Part shown: in pieces, positions 17,060 to 25,664 of the stretch
How the letters are laid out: every line of letters starts with the position of its first letter
Position numbering within the stretch: the first letter of the stretch is position 1
Assembly (NCBI RefSeq): GCF_020404845.1
Contig: NZ_JAIOJZ010000023.1
Location: 60,084 to 124,083 of the forward strand
DNA length: 64,000 nucleotides
DNA from: Streptomyces hyderabadensis
Lineage (GTDB): Bacteria; Actinomycetota; Actinomycetes; Streptomycetales; Streptomycetaceae
Direction of reading: 5' to 3'
Notes under the pieces: model-generated
What the model was told of the DNA's origin: nothing
The model's database searches: none
Seen by the model: the letters and a program-made list of their open reading frames with translations, nothing else
Made by a program: the position numbers and the translations under genes

Positions 17060-19790
17060 CCCGCGCCACGAGCGCGGCCAGCGCAGCCCGGGAGCCGACA
17101 CCGGTCTTGCGGTAGACGCGGGCCACATGGCTCTCGACGGTCCGCGTGCTGAGATGCAGCTTCTCGGCGACAGCCTGGTTGGTCAGTCCCGCCGCGACCA
17201 GGTCGGCGACCTCGCGCTCGCGGCGGGACAGCCCGGCCAGCACGTCCGGAGTGTCGGAAGCGGCGGGCCGCAGCCGGTCGGCGAGGGCGAGCAGCAGCAC
17301 CGCTCCGCCGTCGGTGGCGATCCGGTGCCCCCGCCGCCACAGCGCCGCCGCCCCCGTGTCGTCTCCGGCCGCTGCCGCATGGGGAACGGCCAGCAGCGCA
17401 CTGTGCGCCTCGCGCAGCCCGGCCCCGGACCGCAGGCTCATCTCGGCCGCGTCGGCGAACGCCCGAGCAGCGGCCTCCGGCCGGCCCCGCCGGCCCTCCA
17501 CCATGCCGAGGGCCCGCAACGCGGCCCCGGTCTGCGTGGGCACGTCGAGCCGCCGCGCCTCGGCGGCCGCCAGGCGCGTCCAGTGCTCGGCGCCCGCGAC
17601 ATCACCGGTCGCCAGCGCCGAATCGACGAGAGGCTCAAGGAACATGGGCCGTACCGAGGGCTGTACCCGCGGCAGGTCGCGCCCGCCGCCCGCGCTCAAC
17701 AGCACGTCCCGCACCCGGTGCGGATCGCCCGCCCCCTGAACGGCGTACGCGACCAGGCAGCGCGCCAGCGTGGCCCACCAGCCCTCGACCGCGCCCACGG
17801 CCGCGACCGCCTCCTCGGCCTCGGCGAGCACCTCCGGATCCCCCGGGGGTCGCGCCTGCAGCAGGACCGTGGCTCGCATCGCGAGGCTGAAGCCGAGCCG
17901 TTCACCGCCGCCCAGGGAGCGGGTCACGGCGACGGACTCGTCGGCGAGCGGAAGCGCCTCGCTCACCCGCCCCTGCTGGCAAAGGGCGTAGGCAGCACAC
18001 AGGTTGAGCTGGGACACGGTGAACGGCCGTCGGCTGCGCCGGGCGATCTCGGTGCCCCGTGCGGCGTGCCGCAGCGCGTCCGGGAACCGGTCGAGGAAGA
18101 CCTCGCTCCAGGCCAGCCGGACCATCGGTTCGCCGAGTCCGACCAGATCGGCGTCCGGGAGCACGTCGGTCAGTGCCGCACCCGCGTCGACGTACCGCCG
18201 CGCCGCGTCCGTCTGCCCCTCGTATGCCTCGCCCAGCGCGGCCAGCGTCAGTGCCTCGACCTCGCCGAGTCGGTCGCCGCGGCCCCGCGTCGCGTGCAGG
18301 GTGCGGGTCAACTTCTTGCGCACGAGGGGAAACCGGGTCGCGAACAGGGAGTGGTTGCCCCATTCGAGGACGAGCGCGTCGCGCTGCGGGGGAGGGGGCC
18401 CCGGCCGCCGGTCCAGCTCTCGGCGCAGCAGTGCGTCGGCCTCCGGGTAGCGGTACAGCTGCCGTTCCATCAGGGCGCACAACAGCACGGCGGCGGTGCG
18501 CAGTTCATCGCCGTCGGGGTCGGGCGGCCGGAGCGCGATCAGCTCGTGCAGCAGGTCGCGGCTCTCCTTCACCGCTCCGGCGGCACCGAGCGCGCGGGCG
18601 CGCAGCAGCATCAGCTCGCCGCGCGTGTCGCGATGCAGGCTCGGGTCCTCGGGCAGGAGCCGCAGCGCGGTGGCGAGCCGTCGCGCCGTGGCCGCGGGAT
18701 CGGTGACGGCGGTCTGTACGGCGGCCTCGACGAGGACGGCACCCGCCTCCGGCTCCCACCGGTCCAGCGTTCGTTCGATGTGGTCGGCCCGGACCGAGGC
18801 GGGTGCGCCCGTTCCCCCCAGTGCGTCGGCGGCCCGCCGGTGCAGGTCGCGGCGCCGCCACGGGTCGAGCCCGTCGAGGACGAGCCGGGCGAAGACCGGA
18901 TGGCGGGCCGCGAGGCCGTGCCCGTCGACGCCCGGCCGCACCAGGTCCCGGGCCATGACCGAACGCAGCGCCGTGACGAGTGCGGGCCCGTCGGTCCCGA
19001 CGAGTGCCGCGGTGAGTTCGGTGGTGGCCTGCGCCCCGAGTACACAGACGGCCTCGACGACCTGTCGTTCGAGGGGCGCGAGGGGAGCCAGCTCGTCAAG
19101 GAGCACGGACAGGACCGAGAGGGCGGTGCCACCACCGGCTCCCGCCGCGGTCAGCGCCCGCAGGTACAGCGGATTGCCGGCACTCTCGGCGTACGCCGAG
19201 TCGGCACCGGGAGGGAACTCCCGGCGTCCCAGGGGGCCCACGTCCAGTCGGGCCACGGAACCCATGTCGGTGCCCCGGGCGAGGGCGGCGGACAGCGCCG
19301 GCGGTGACTGACGGACCCGCCGTGCGGTGACGATCAGCACGGGGGCCGCCACCGGGTGCCGCACCAGATGGTCGAGGAGCCGTACCGAGGCCGCGTCCGC
19401 CCAGTGCAGATCGTCCAGGACGATCACGAGCCCGGGCGGCGGCGTCCGGGCCAGGGCCCGTGCGACGTCCCGGGCGGAATGACGGGAGGTGAGCGCGGCC
19501 AGCACCGGAATCGACCGTGCCTCCTGCGCGCCGAGGTCGGTGAGCGCGTCGGTGAACGGCTGGAGTGGGCTGCTCCGCTCGGCCTCCGTGGCCCGGCCGC
19601 GCAGCACCACGTACCCCCGCTGCCGTGCACGCCGGGTGAACCGGCCCAGCAGGCGGCTCTTGCCGATGCCCGGCTCGCCGGTCACATCGACGACGGTCGG
19701 CCCGTCGTCGCCCGAGGCGTCGAGCAGGGTGTCGAGCGATGCCAGCTCCGTCGCTCTGCCGACGAAGGGAGCGGGGTGCGCGCGCTCCAC
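17031..19790 (-). CDS. LuxR-family LAL-type ATPase transcriptional regulator
   Basis: The 919-aa regulator is built like MalT/LAL proteins: an N-terminal AAA/NACHT-type ATPase with Walker A GEPGIGKS (38-45) and Walker B LVIVLDDLHWAD (about 116-127), a long helical TPR-like middle, and a C-terminal LuxR helix-turn-helix (LSRREREVADLVAAGL...TVESHVARVYRKTG, last 70 residues). I chose GTG at 19790 because GGGAGG lies five bases upstream and the family VGRATEL motif follows directly; an ATG at 19865 lacks a ribosome site. It is convergent with the kinase gene, overlapping it by 29 bases. Targets are unknown; such regulators often control nearby or secondary-metabolite genes after an ATP-dependent signal. 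Confidence 0.92.
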   Translation of the reverse strand: MERAHPAPFVGRATELASLDTLLDASGDDGPTVVDVTGEPGIGKSRLLGRFTRRARQRGYVVLRGRATEAERSSPLQPFTDALTDLGAQEARSIPVLAALTSRHSARDVARALARTPPPGLVIVLDDLHWADAASVRLLDHLVRHPVAAPVLIVTARRVRQSPPALSAALARGTDMGSVARLDVGPLGRREFPPGADSAYAESAGNPLYLRALTAAGAGGGTALSVLSVLLDELAPLAPLERQVVEAVCVLGAQATTELTAALVGTDGPALVTALRSVMARDLVRPGVDGHGLAARHPVFARLVLDGLDPWRRRDLHRRAADALGGTGAPASVRADHIERTLDRWEPEAGAVLVEAAVQTAVTDPAATARRLATALRLLPEDPSLHRDTRGELMLLRARALGAAGAVKESRDLLHELIALRPPDPDGDELRTAAVLLCALMERQLYRYPEADALLRRELDRRPGPPPPQRDALVLEWGNHSLFATRFPLVRKKLTRTLHATRGRGDRLGEVEALTLAALGEAYEGQTDAARRYVDAGAALTDVLPDADLVGLGEPMVRLAWSEVFLDRFPDALRHAARGTEIARRSRRPFTVSQLNLCAAYALCQQGRVSEALPLADESVAVTRSLGGGERLGFSLAMRATVLLQARPPGDPEVLAEAEEAVAAVGAVEGWWATLARCLVAYAVQGAGDPHRVRDVLLSAGGGRDLPRVQPSVRPMFLEPLVDSALATGDVAGAEHWTRLAAAEARRLDVPTQTGAALRALGMVEGRRGRPEAAARAFADAAEMSLRSGAGLREAHSALLAVPHAAAAGDDTGAAALWRRGHRIATDGGAVLLLALADRLRPAASDTPDVLAGLSRREREVADLVAAGLTNQAVAEKLHLSTRTVESHVARVYRKTGVGSRAALAALVARVSAPEGGPR

Positions 19791-19889
19791 CTGGGCCTCC
19801 CAGCCTCTCCCGTACCGATGACGAGCCCGGTACCGGAGGGTGGATCCTGTGCCACGGTGTCTCATCGGATGCTGTTTGTCCGGGTCAGG

Positions 19890-20172
19890 CTACATGTCAT
19901 GGCCCTGTTGCCGCTGGGCGAGAAGGCGGTGCGCGGATTCACGGAAGCGGGCGACGAGCGGGTTGGCGTCCGCGAGGCGGGTGGCGACCACCACCTGGCA
20001 GGGTTCGACGGTGACCGTCAGCGGCGGCGCGGCGGGGTGTGTGCTGAGCACCGCCTGGTGAGCCGTGTGCAGGAGTACGCGAGGGCTGGGCAACCCGGAG
20101 CGCGGCGGCCGCCCGCGCGAAGTTCAGATGCTCGGCGACGACCGTGAAGTACCGCACCGGTCTCAGATCCAG
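19890..20172 (-). pseudogene. LysR-family regulator remnant
   Basis: Reading from 20172 down, CTGGATCTGAGACCG begins LDLRPVRYFTVVAEHLNFARA and then ALRVAQPS, the unmistakable N-terminal helix-turn-helix of a LysR regulator. After AQPS the frame is lost, and the other frame continues directly into a LysR-like C-terminus (VTVEPCQVVVATRLADANPL, then FRESAHRLL, ending at 19890). The whole effector-binding domain (about 200 residues) is missing, so this is a gene with a large internal deletion plus frameshift. It points away from the SDR and esterase remnants that follow, the usual arrangement of a LysR gene divergent from its targets. Confidence 0.72.
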
Positions 20173-20289
20173 GTCAGGGCCGGGGCGCCGGCGACGGGGG
20201 GCAGGACTTCGTCGGACATACCGGCAGGCTACCCGTCATGCGGATTCAGCATGACGGGGTGCGAAACAGGTCTTGGACACCTGATTCGG

Positions 20290-20496
20290 ACGGTTGTTGA
20301 CTCACCGGAGGCAGCAGTGGTGTCGATGCCCCCGGAGGCGGCCGAACAGACCAAGGCACAGATGGCGGCCGACAACCCCATGCTGCGCATGGGCACCTCC
20401 GTCGAGGTCGCCAGGGCGGTGGTGTTCCTCGCTTTCGACGCCACGTACACCACCGGCGCCGAACTCGCGGTGGACGGCGGCGGCTCCCAGCTCTGA
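20290..20496 (+). pseudogene. short-chain dehydrogenase C-terminal remnant
   Basis: The last 60 or so residues of this frame match the C-terminus of classical SDR oxidoreductases: ADNPMLRMGTSVEVARAVVFLA then TTGAELAVDGGGSQL, with the conserved RxGxxxEVA and TGAxLxVDGG motifs. The glycine-rich NAD(P)-binding start and the SxnYxxxK catalytic region are absent: upstream sequence in this frame runs into the LysR remnant of the other strand. It is therefore a 3' fragment of a formerly complete gene. No start or ribosome site is visible. Confidence 0.72.
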
Positions 20497-20516
20497 CGCC
20501 GAGCGCCGGGGAGCGG

Positions 20517-20749
20517 GACGGCCGCCCGGCCGCCGTCGAGGACTGACTGCTCGCCTGCCGCCGGCTTGGCAGCCGGGCCACCGCGCTCGGCATCGACGAG
20601 GCCCGTCTCGCCCCGGCCGGGCACAGCGGTGGCGGCGGCATCGCCACGGTGACCGCGCCATGGTCCGCGACGAGAACCTGATCTACCCGTGGCGACTGCT
20701 GGCGGGCGCCTGTCGCGCCCGAAAACCTGTTCGCCCCCAGACCGGGTGA
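20517..20749 (+). pseudogene. alpha/beta-hydrolase (HSL-type esterase) remnant
   Basis: Two pieces of a hormone-sensitive-lipase-like esterase occur in the right order but in different frames. The first reads AVED, a stop, LLACRRL and then GIDEARLAPAGHSGGGGIA, including the GHSGG nucleophile elbow. The second, starting at 20660, reads VRDENLIYPWRLLAGA, like the conserved RDEDxxYAxRLxxAGV segment that normally lies about 60 residues further on. An in-frame stop (TGA around 20532), a deletion and a frameshift make it non-functional. It directly follows the SDR remnant, so an SDR-esterase pair decayed together. Confidence 0.55.
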
Positions 20750-20958
20750 GCGCGGCCTGCGTCCACGCATGGCACGGGTGGCTCCGGCGTCGGTTCACCG
20801 TTCGGCGACGCCGGGACGTACCCACTCACGGCCGGGAGCAGCGACCGGCCCCGGTCGCACGGTCCGGCGGGCGCCCGGGTGTCCCTAGGTGGTGTCCCCG
20901 AGCTGTATCCGGGCGGTTCCCGATGGTCTGCGGGCCGGTTGCCCGGTGAGCTGGACAC

Positions 20959-22212
20959 ATGAGCCGTCAGCAGCCATCTCGCCTTCTGCCCGCCGTCGCC
21001 GTTGTCGCCGCGCTCGGGATACTCGCCGCCATCCCCGCCTCGGCCGGTCCGCCGCAGCACTCCGCGCTCCGATTACCGCTGAAGAGTCAGCCACCGCTGG
21101 ACCGGCCCCGGCACGCGCAGACCCAGGCCGTACTGAACGAGATCGTCGCCCAGGGCACCCCCGGCGTGACAGCCCGGGTGCGAGACGCGCACGGGTCGTG
21201 GATCGGCCGGGCCGGCGTCGCGGACCTGGCCTCCCAGCAGCCGCGGAACGTCCACGAGAGGTTCCGTATCGCCAGCGTGACCAAGACCTTCACCGCCACG
21301 GTGCTGCTCAAGCTGGAAGCCGAGGGCACGCTGTCGCTGGACGACAGTGTGGCGAAATGGCTGCCCGGGGTGATACGCGGCAAGGGTTACCGGGCGGAGC
21401 ACATCACCCTGCGGCACTTGCTCAACCACACGAGCGGCATCTTCGACTACAACATGGACGAGGGCTTCCGTGCCCGGTACGCGGGGGACGAGTTCGAGCG
21501 GAACCGCCACGTCAGATGGCTCCCGGGAGAGCTGCTGGACATTGCGCTCGCCCACCCGCCCAACTTCCAACCCGAGCAGGGCAGCAAGCCAGGAAAACCT
21601 GGCGAGTGGGACTACTCCGACACCAACTACATCGTCGCCGGCATGGTCATCGAAAGCGCCACGGACGACACCTACGCGGAGGCCGTCGAGGACCTCGTCA
21701 TTGATCCGCTCGGTCTACGGGGCACCAGTGTGCCCGGCCGCTCGCCCGCGCTGCCCTCACCGCACGCGACGCACTACTCCACACTCTTCGAGGACGGGCC
21801 GCAGGCCAGGGTGCGCGACGTCACCGAGTTCAGCCCCACGGTGGCCTTCTCCGCCGGACAGATGATCTCCACCACCGAAGACGTGAACACCTTCCTGTCC
21901 AAGCTGCTGGCCGGTGAACTGCTGCCACCCGCCCAGCAACGACAACTGCTCGACGCGGTCCCCGTCGACGGGGACAAGGGACACGGAGGCCCGCACGACA
22001 CCTACGGCCTCGGCATACGGCACTTCGAGCTCGAAGCGGGGTGCTGGGCGTGGGGCCACGGCGGAATGATCCCCGGGTCGGCGACCCGGACGCTCGGCAC
22101 GGCGGACGGACGGCACGTCATGACCATGAACCGCAACGGTGACTGGGGCGAGCAGCGACTGGAGGACGCGGCGGTCAGAGCCGAGTTCTGCGGGACCGGG
22201 CTTCCGTTCTGA
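20959..22212 (+). CDS. secreted serine hydrolase, beta-lactamase / D-Ala-D-Ala carboxypeptidase family, with TTA codon
   Basis: The 417-aa exported protein has a signal peptide (Leu/Val/Ala core, ASA-GP cleavage near residue 30) and the three class C beta-lactamase/DD-peptidase motifs: SVTK (S106, K109), YSDTN (Y219) and HGG (H367). It should act on peptidoglycan peptides, esters or beta-lactam-like compounds outside the membrane; a dedicated resistance role is not shown. Codon 39, at 21073-21075, is TTA, the rare leucine codon read by the bldA tRNA in Streptomyces, suggesting production only late in development. ATG 20959 begins the signal peptide. It stands alone, downstream of decayed genes and upstream of a VOC gene. 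Confidence 0.9.
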   Translation: MSRQQPSRLLPAVAVVAALGILAAIPASAGPPQHSALRLPLKSQPPLDRPRHAQTQAVLNEIVAQGTPGVTARVRDAHGSWIGRAGVADLASQQPRNVHERFRIASVTKTFTATVLLKLEAEGTLSLDDSVAKWLPGVIRGKGYRAEHITLRHLLNHTSGIFDYNMDEGFRARYAGDEFERNRHVRWLPGELLDIALAHPPNFQPEQGSKPGKPGEWDYSDTNYIVAGMVIESATDDTYAEAVEDLVIDPLGLRGTSVPGRSPALPSPHATHYSTLFEDGPQARVRDVTEFSPTVAFSAGQMISTTEDVNTFLSKLLAGELLPPAQQRQLLDAVPVDGDKGHGGPHDTYGLGIRHFELEAGCWAWGHGGMIPGSATRTLGTADGRHVMTMNRNGDWGEQRLEDAAVRAEFCGTGLPF

Positions 22213-22379
22213 CCGGCCAGGCATCCCTGTCAGGACGGCACTCGCGCAGCGAAGCCTTGCCGGGTGTGGCCGAACATATGCTGGGCCGGGAGGACGCCGA
22301 GTGCGTCTTCGCCGGTGAGGCCGCCCCGCCCCGCACACGCCGACTCGTCTCCGACCGCACAGAGCACAGTGAGGTTCCC

Positions 22380-23018
22380 TTGTCCGATGATTCCCCGCGT
22401 CACGACGACACGACGGCCGAGGCTCACTGGCCCTCCGTGGTCAGTGCCACCGAGCTGTCCAACAGCTTCCTCGGCAACCTGATCGAGGTCTGCTTCGTCA
22501 CCCGTGACCACCAGCGCACGATGGAGGGGCTGGTCCGCCTCGGCATCGGTCCGTGGCGGGTCTACACCTTCGACTCGCGCACCGTCACCCGGCGCACCTA
22601 CCGGGGAGCGGAGGCGGACTACGCGATCAAGGTCTGTTTCGCCGATGTCGGCGACCTGGCCGTGGAGATCATGCAGCCCCTGTACGGTCCCTCGATCTTC
22701 CAGCAGTACCTCGACGAACACGGCGAGGGGATCCAGCACATCGCCTTCGACGTCAAGGGCCGGCCCTGGGAGGAGCGGATCGCCGACTTCGCCGGGCGCG
22801 GCTTCGCGATGAGCCAGTCGGGCCGGTTCATGGACCAGAACGCCTTCGCGTTCTTCGACACCGAGCAGGCCACCGGGACGACCTTCGAGACCTACGACAT
22901 CCCGGACGGCTTCGTCTGGCCCGAACCCGAGGCATGGTTTCCCGCCCCGCCGCCGGACGGCCGGCAGCCCCCCGTGCGTGTGCAGGGCGAGGGCGACGGA
23001 AGCGGTGGTGACAGCTGA
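22380..23018 (+). CDS. VOC (glyoxalase/bleomycin-resistance fold) family protein
   Basis: The 212-aa protein has the VOC fold, with an N-terminal NLIEVCFVTRDHQRTMEGL...GIGPW strand-helix unit and a second half with GIQHIAFDV and FFDTEQATGTTFETYDIPDG. This arrangement recalls methylmalonyl-CoA-epimerase-like or lactoylglutathione-lyase-like VOC enzymes. Metal ligands cannot be assigned with certainty because the first His position is replaced (NLIEV instead of HxxxV). I chose TTG 22380 because GAGG precedes it by five bases; the frame is open further upstream to 22257. Substrate unknown. Confidence 0.75.
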   Translation: MSDDSPRHDDTTAEAHWPSVVSATELSNSFLGNLIEVCFVTRDHQRTMEGLVRLGIGPWRVYTFDSRTVTRRTYRGAEADYAIKVCFADVGDLAVEIMQPLYGPSIFQQYLDEHGEGIQHIAFDVKGRPWEERIADFAGRGFAMSQSGRFMDQNAFAFFDTEQATGTTFETYDIPDGFVWPEPEAWFPAPPPDGRQPPVRVQGEGDGSGGDS

Positions 23019-23110
23019 TTGCGCTGCACCTCGCGGCGGAAGGGCCCGTCGAATCGACAAGATCCGGTGACCGGGCCCCGGGGCCCCGGAATGATCACTA
23101 GGATCCCCGG

Positions 23111-25639
23111 ATGTCACAGAACCAGCAGGAGAACGCCGGGGACTTCCCGCTCCCCGCGGACGCGCCGACCGGGCTCGTCGCCGCGTTGCGCACCTGCCTC
23201 GCGCCGCTGAGGCCGGCGCAGGCCTTCGACGACGCGTTCGGCTACGTACTGCACGGCACGGGACCCGGGGTGCCGGCCGCCCTGGGCGAGTCCGCAGCCA
23301 CGCCGTGGGGGGAGATGGTGTGCGGCGGGGGTCACGGGCCGCAGGACCGCGTCGCCGCCGTCGCGGAGTCGGAACCAGGATGGAGCCCGCAGGCCGCCGA
23401 AGCCGCTCGGCTCGTCGTCTACCGGGACGCCCCGGCCGGCCTGCTCGCCCGGTTCGGGCGGCTGTTGGGTGCGCTCACCGCTCGGGACCGGTCGGACTCC
23501 GCCACCTGGCTCGGCGTGCTGACCGACGATGTGCTGAAGGCCGTCGAATCCACGTCCACGGGCGCGGAGCAGGTGCGCGCACGCTGGACACCGGACCTCC
23601 TGAGCGAAGTCGCCCGGGCCGGTGGTGCGCCCGGCCGCACGCCCGTGCACGCCACGCTGGCGACGCTGCTGTACCTGGACCCCGGCACCAACTGGAACCG
23701 ACGGTTCGACTTGCTGGGGACCGAGGCGGGCGACGCCTTCCTGGCCCGGCACACCGACGTGCTCACCGAGGTCGTCACCGCACCTGGGCGCGGTCACCGC
23801 AGACGTGTGACGCTCCGGTGCGCGCGCGACGCCGAACGACACATCGGTCTGCTCGCCGCACTGGCCGTCGACGAGGACCGCGCCGTGCGAGCCGAGGCAC
23901 TCGCCGCGCTGGCCTGGCTCGACGGCCCCCGGCAGGTGGAAGTGCTGCGCCCGCACCTGCGGACCGCACCACCGGACCGACTCCCCGGTGTCCTGGAACG
24001 CCTGGCCGACCTCGACGGCGGTTACGCGGTGATCCGGGACGCGCTGGAGGCGGGGGACGGTCATCCGCTCGACGCGGAACGCGCTCGGTCGTTGCGCCGT
24101 ACGGCCGACCGGGCGGCTCTGCTGGAGGGCCCCGGTGCCGTCGTCCCGGTGCCGCCGGTGGAGCCCCCGGGCGACGCCGGTCTGCTGGCGGAGCTGGACA
24201 CCCGGGTCGCCGCCGTCCGCCTGGAGGGGGACGACTTCTGGCACGGCGTGGAGCAGTGGCTGGCGCGGATACCCGACGTCCGCGTGCTGCGGGACGCGCT
24301 GCGCAGGGCCGGGACGACGGACGCCGACCGCCGGGTGGCGGCACTTCTGACGGTCCGGATCATCGGGGCGCTCGGCCGGCCCCTCGGGGCGGTCCTGACG
24401 CCCGAGGACGCCGGGCGGTGGTGGCCGCTGTTCGCCGAGCGGCCGGACCTGGTGGCCGAGTACCTGGAGGGCTTCGACACCAGGAGGCACCCCGACCGCG
24501 AGGCCGTCGACACCGTTCACATGATGCTGAAGATCGTCGAGTGCTTCACGGCGGTTCCGGACACCCTCGTCCCTCGGCTGACCTCGATCGCACTCGGTGC
24601 CTCACGGCACCGCCTGGCCGCCCGCCGGGTGCTCGGCGACCACCCGGGGGCCCGGGCCGTCGCGCGGGCGGCCCTCGACGGCACGGAGCAGACGGCGCGC
24701 AGGTCGGCGGCGGAGTGGCTGGCCGGCCTGGGCGAGCCGGGCGTCGTACCGCCGGAGCCCGGCTGGGAGTTCGGTGACGGAGTGCTGGCCCCGGCCACCC
24801 GGGCCCTGCCCGCCGCGACGCTGTGGTGGCTGGACCGGTTCCGGGCCCAGGCCCTGGAACGAGGCGTCCCGGAACCGGAGGTGAACCGGTGGCTCGGGCT
24901 CGCCCGCCCGATGCTCAGGTCCGCTCCCGACGGCAGCGGGCCGGTGGTGGGCAGGCTCGGCGGTCCGCTGATGCTCCCGGCGGACGCCCCCACCCCCGGT
25001 GACACCTACGAGACGGCGGGTGAGGAGGACGAGGCGTACACCTCGGAGCACCAGCTGATCCTGACGCTGGACTTCGCCGCCGTCCCCAAGGGGGCGACCG
25101 ACCTGCCGCTCCCGCCGGACGGCACGCTCCTGCTCTTCGTCGACGCCGACCTGGAGCCCTGGCCCGCGGGCGGCGCCGTGTACGTGCCGGCCGGGGTCCC
25201 GGTGGAGGAGCGGGAATCGTCCCCCGACTACGAGGTCTACGAGTACGACAGCCCGGAGGAGCTGGACGCCGAGTTGCGGCGAGTCGGCGACCTGCGGCTC
25301 GTGCCCGGCGTGTCCCTGCCGACCACACCGCCGGACAAGGAGATGCGCGCCCGGCACCCCCATGCCGATACGCTGCGGGAGATCTGGTCCGAGCAGACCG
25401 ACGGCGGCGGCAGCTGGCAACTCGGCGGGCACGCCGCAAACTTCGACGACTACGGCGATCCGGTGGCCGGCTCCGCGGACCCGGACGACGGTGAACTCCT
25501 CTCGGACCCCGGCAACTGGGTCCTGCTCGCGCAGTGGGCGGGCTTCCCCATGTCGATCCTGTACTGGACCATCCCCCGTCAGGACCTGGCGGCACGCCGC
25601 TTCGACCGGGTCGCCGTCCAGATGCACGCCAATCCTTGA
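23111..25639 (+). CDS. 842-aa protein with C-terminal DUF1963 (YwqG-like) domain
   Basis: The C-terminal 240 or so residues resemble DUF1963/YwqG proteins: GRLGGPLMLPAD near residue 615, EHQLILTLDFAAVP, LLLFVDADLEPW, then QLGGHA and a closing WVLLAQWAG...LYWTIPRQDL. The N-terminal 600 residues are Arg/Ala/Leu-rich and helical, with HEAT-like stretches (for example EDRAVRAEALAALAWLDG), and otherwise unrecognised. The fusion is much longer than stand-alone YwqG proteins (about 260 aa). No signal peptide or membrane segment is seen. ATG 23111 was taken as the start. It is convergent with the IclR gene and has no functional link to its neighbours that I can see. Function unknown. Confidence 0.75.
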   Translation: MSQNQQENAGDFPLPADAPTGLVAALRTCLAPLRPAQAFDDAFGYVLHGTGPGVPAALGESAATPWGEMVCGGGHGPQDRVAAVAESEPGWSPQAAEAARLVVYRDAPAGLLARFGRLLGALTARDRSDSATWLGVLTDDVLKAVESTSTGAEQVRARWTPDLLSEVARAGGAPGRTPVHATLATLLYLDPGTNWNRRFDLLGTEAGDAFLARHTDVLTEVVTAPGRGHRRRVTLRCARDAERHIGLLAALAVDEDRAVRAEALAALAWLDGPRQVEVLRPHLRTAPPDRLPGVLERLADLDGGYAVIRDALEAGDGHPLDAERARSLRRTADRAALLEGPGAVVPVPPVEPPGDAGLLAELDTRVAAVRLEGDDFWHGVEQWLARIPDVRVLRDALRRAGTTDADRRVAALLTVRIIGALGRPLGAVLTPEDAGRWWPLFAERPDLVAEYLEGFDTRRHPDREAVDTVHMMLKIVECFTAVPDTLVPRLTSIALGASRHRLAARRVLGDHPGARAVARAALDGTEQTARRSAAEWLAGLGEPGVVPPEPGWEFGDGVLAPATRALPAATLWWLDRFRAQALERGVPEPEVNRWLGLARPMLRSAPDGSGPVVGRLGGPLMLPADAPTPGDTYETAGEEDEAYTSEHQLILTLDFAAVPKGATDLPLPPDGTLLLFVDADLEPWPAGGAVYVPAGVPVEERESSPDYEVYEYDSPEELDAELRRVGDLRLVPGVSLPTTPPDKEMRARHPHADTLREIWSEQTDGGGSWQLGGHAANFDDYGDPVAGSADPDDGELLSDPGNWVLLAQWAGFPMSILYWTIPRQDLAARRFDRVAVQMHANP

Positions 25640-25664
25640 CCCCGTCGGGTCGACCGACCGTGGC

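Larger units (their letters stand above)
19791..20958. other. gene graveyard / non-coding interval
   Basis: No intact gene occupies this 1.17-kb stretch. It contains the decayed LysR (19890-20172), SDR (20290-20496) and esterase (20517-20749) remnants, described separately. From 20750 to 20958 I see no conserved coding sequence; it presumably carries the promoter of the serine hydrolase gene, but no clear -35/-10 pair can be supported. Confidence 0.65.

Noticed and set aside
17127..19307. 726-codon plus-strand open frame opposite the LAL regulator
   Set aside because: Gln/Arg/Gly-rich translation without motifs; the minus strand has Walker motifs and a LuxR helix-turn-helix.
20959..22212. 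Antibiotic-resistance beta-lactamase call
   Set aside because: SxxK, YxN and HxG motifs are shared by DD-peptidases and esterases, and nothing in the context indicates resistance.
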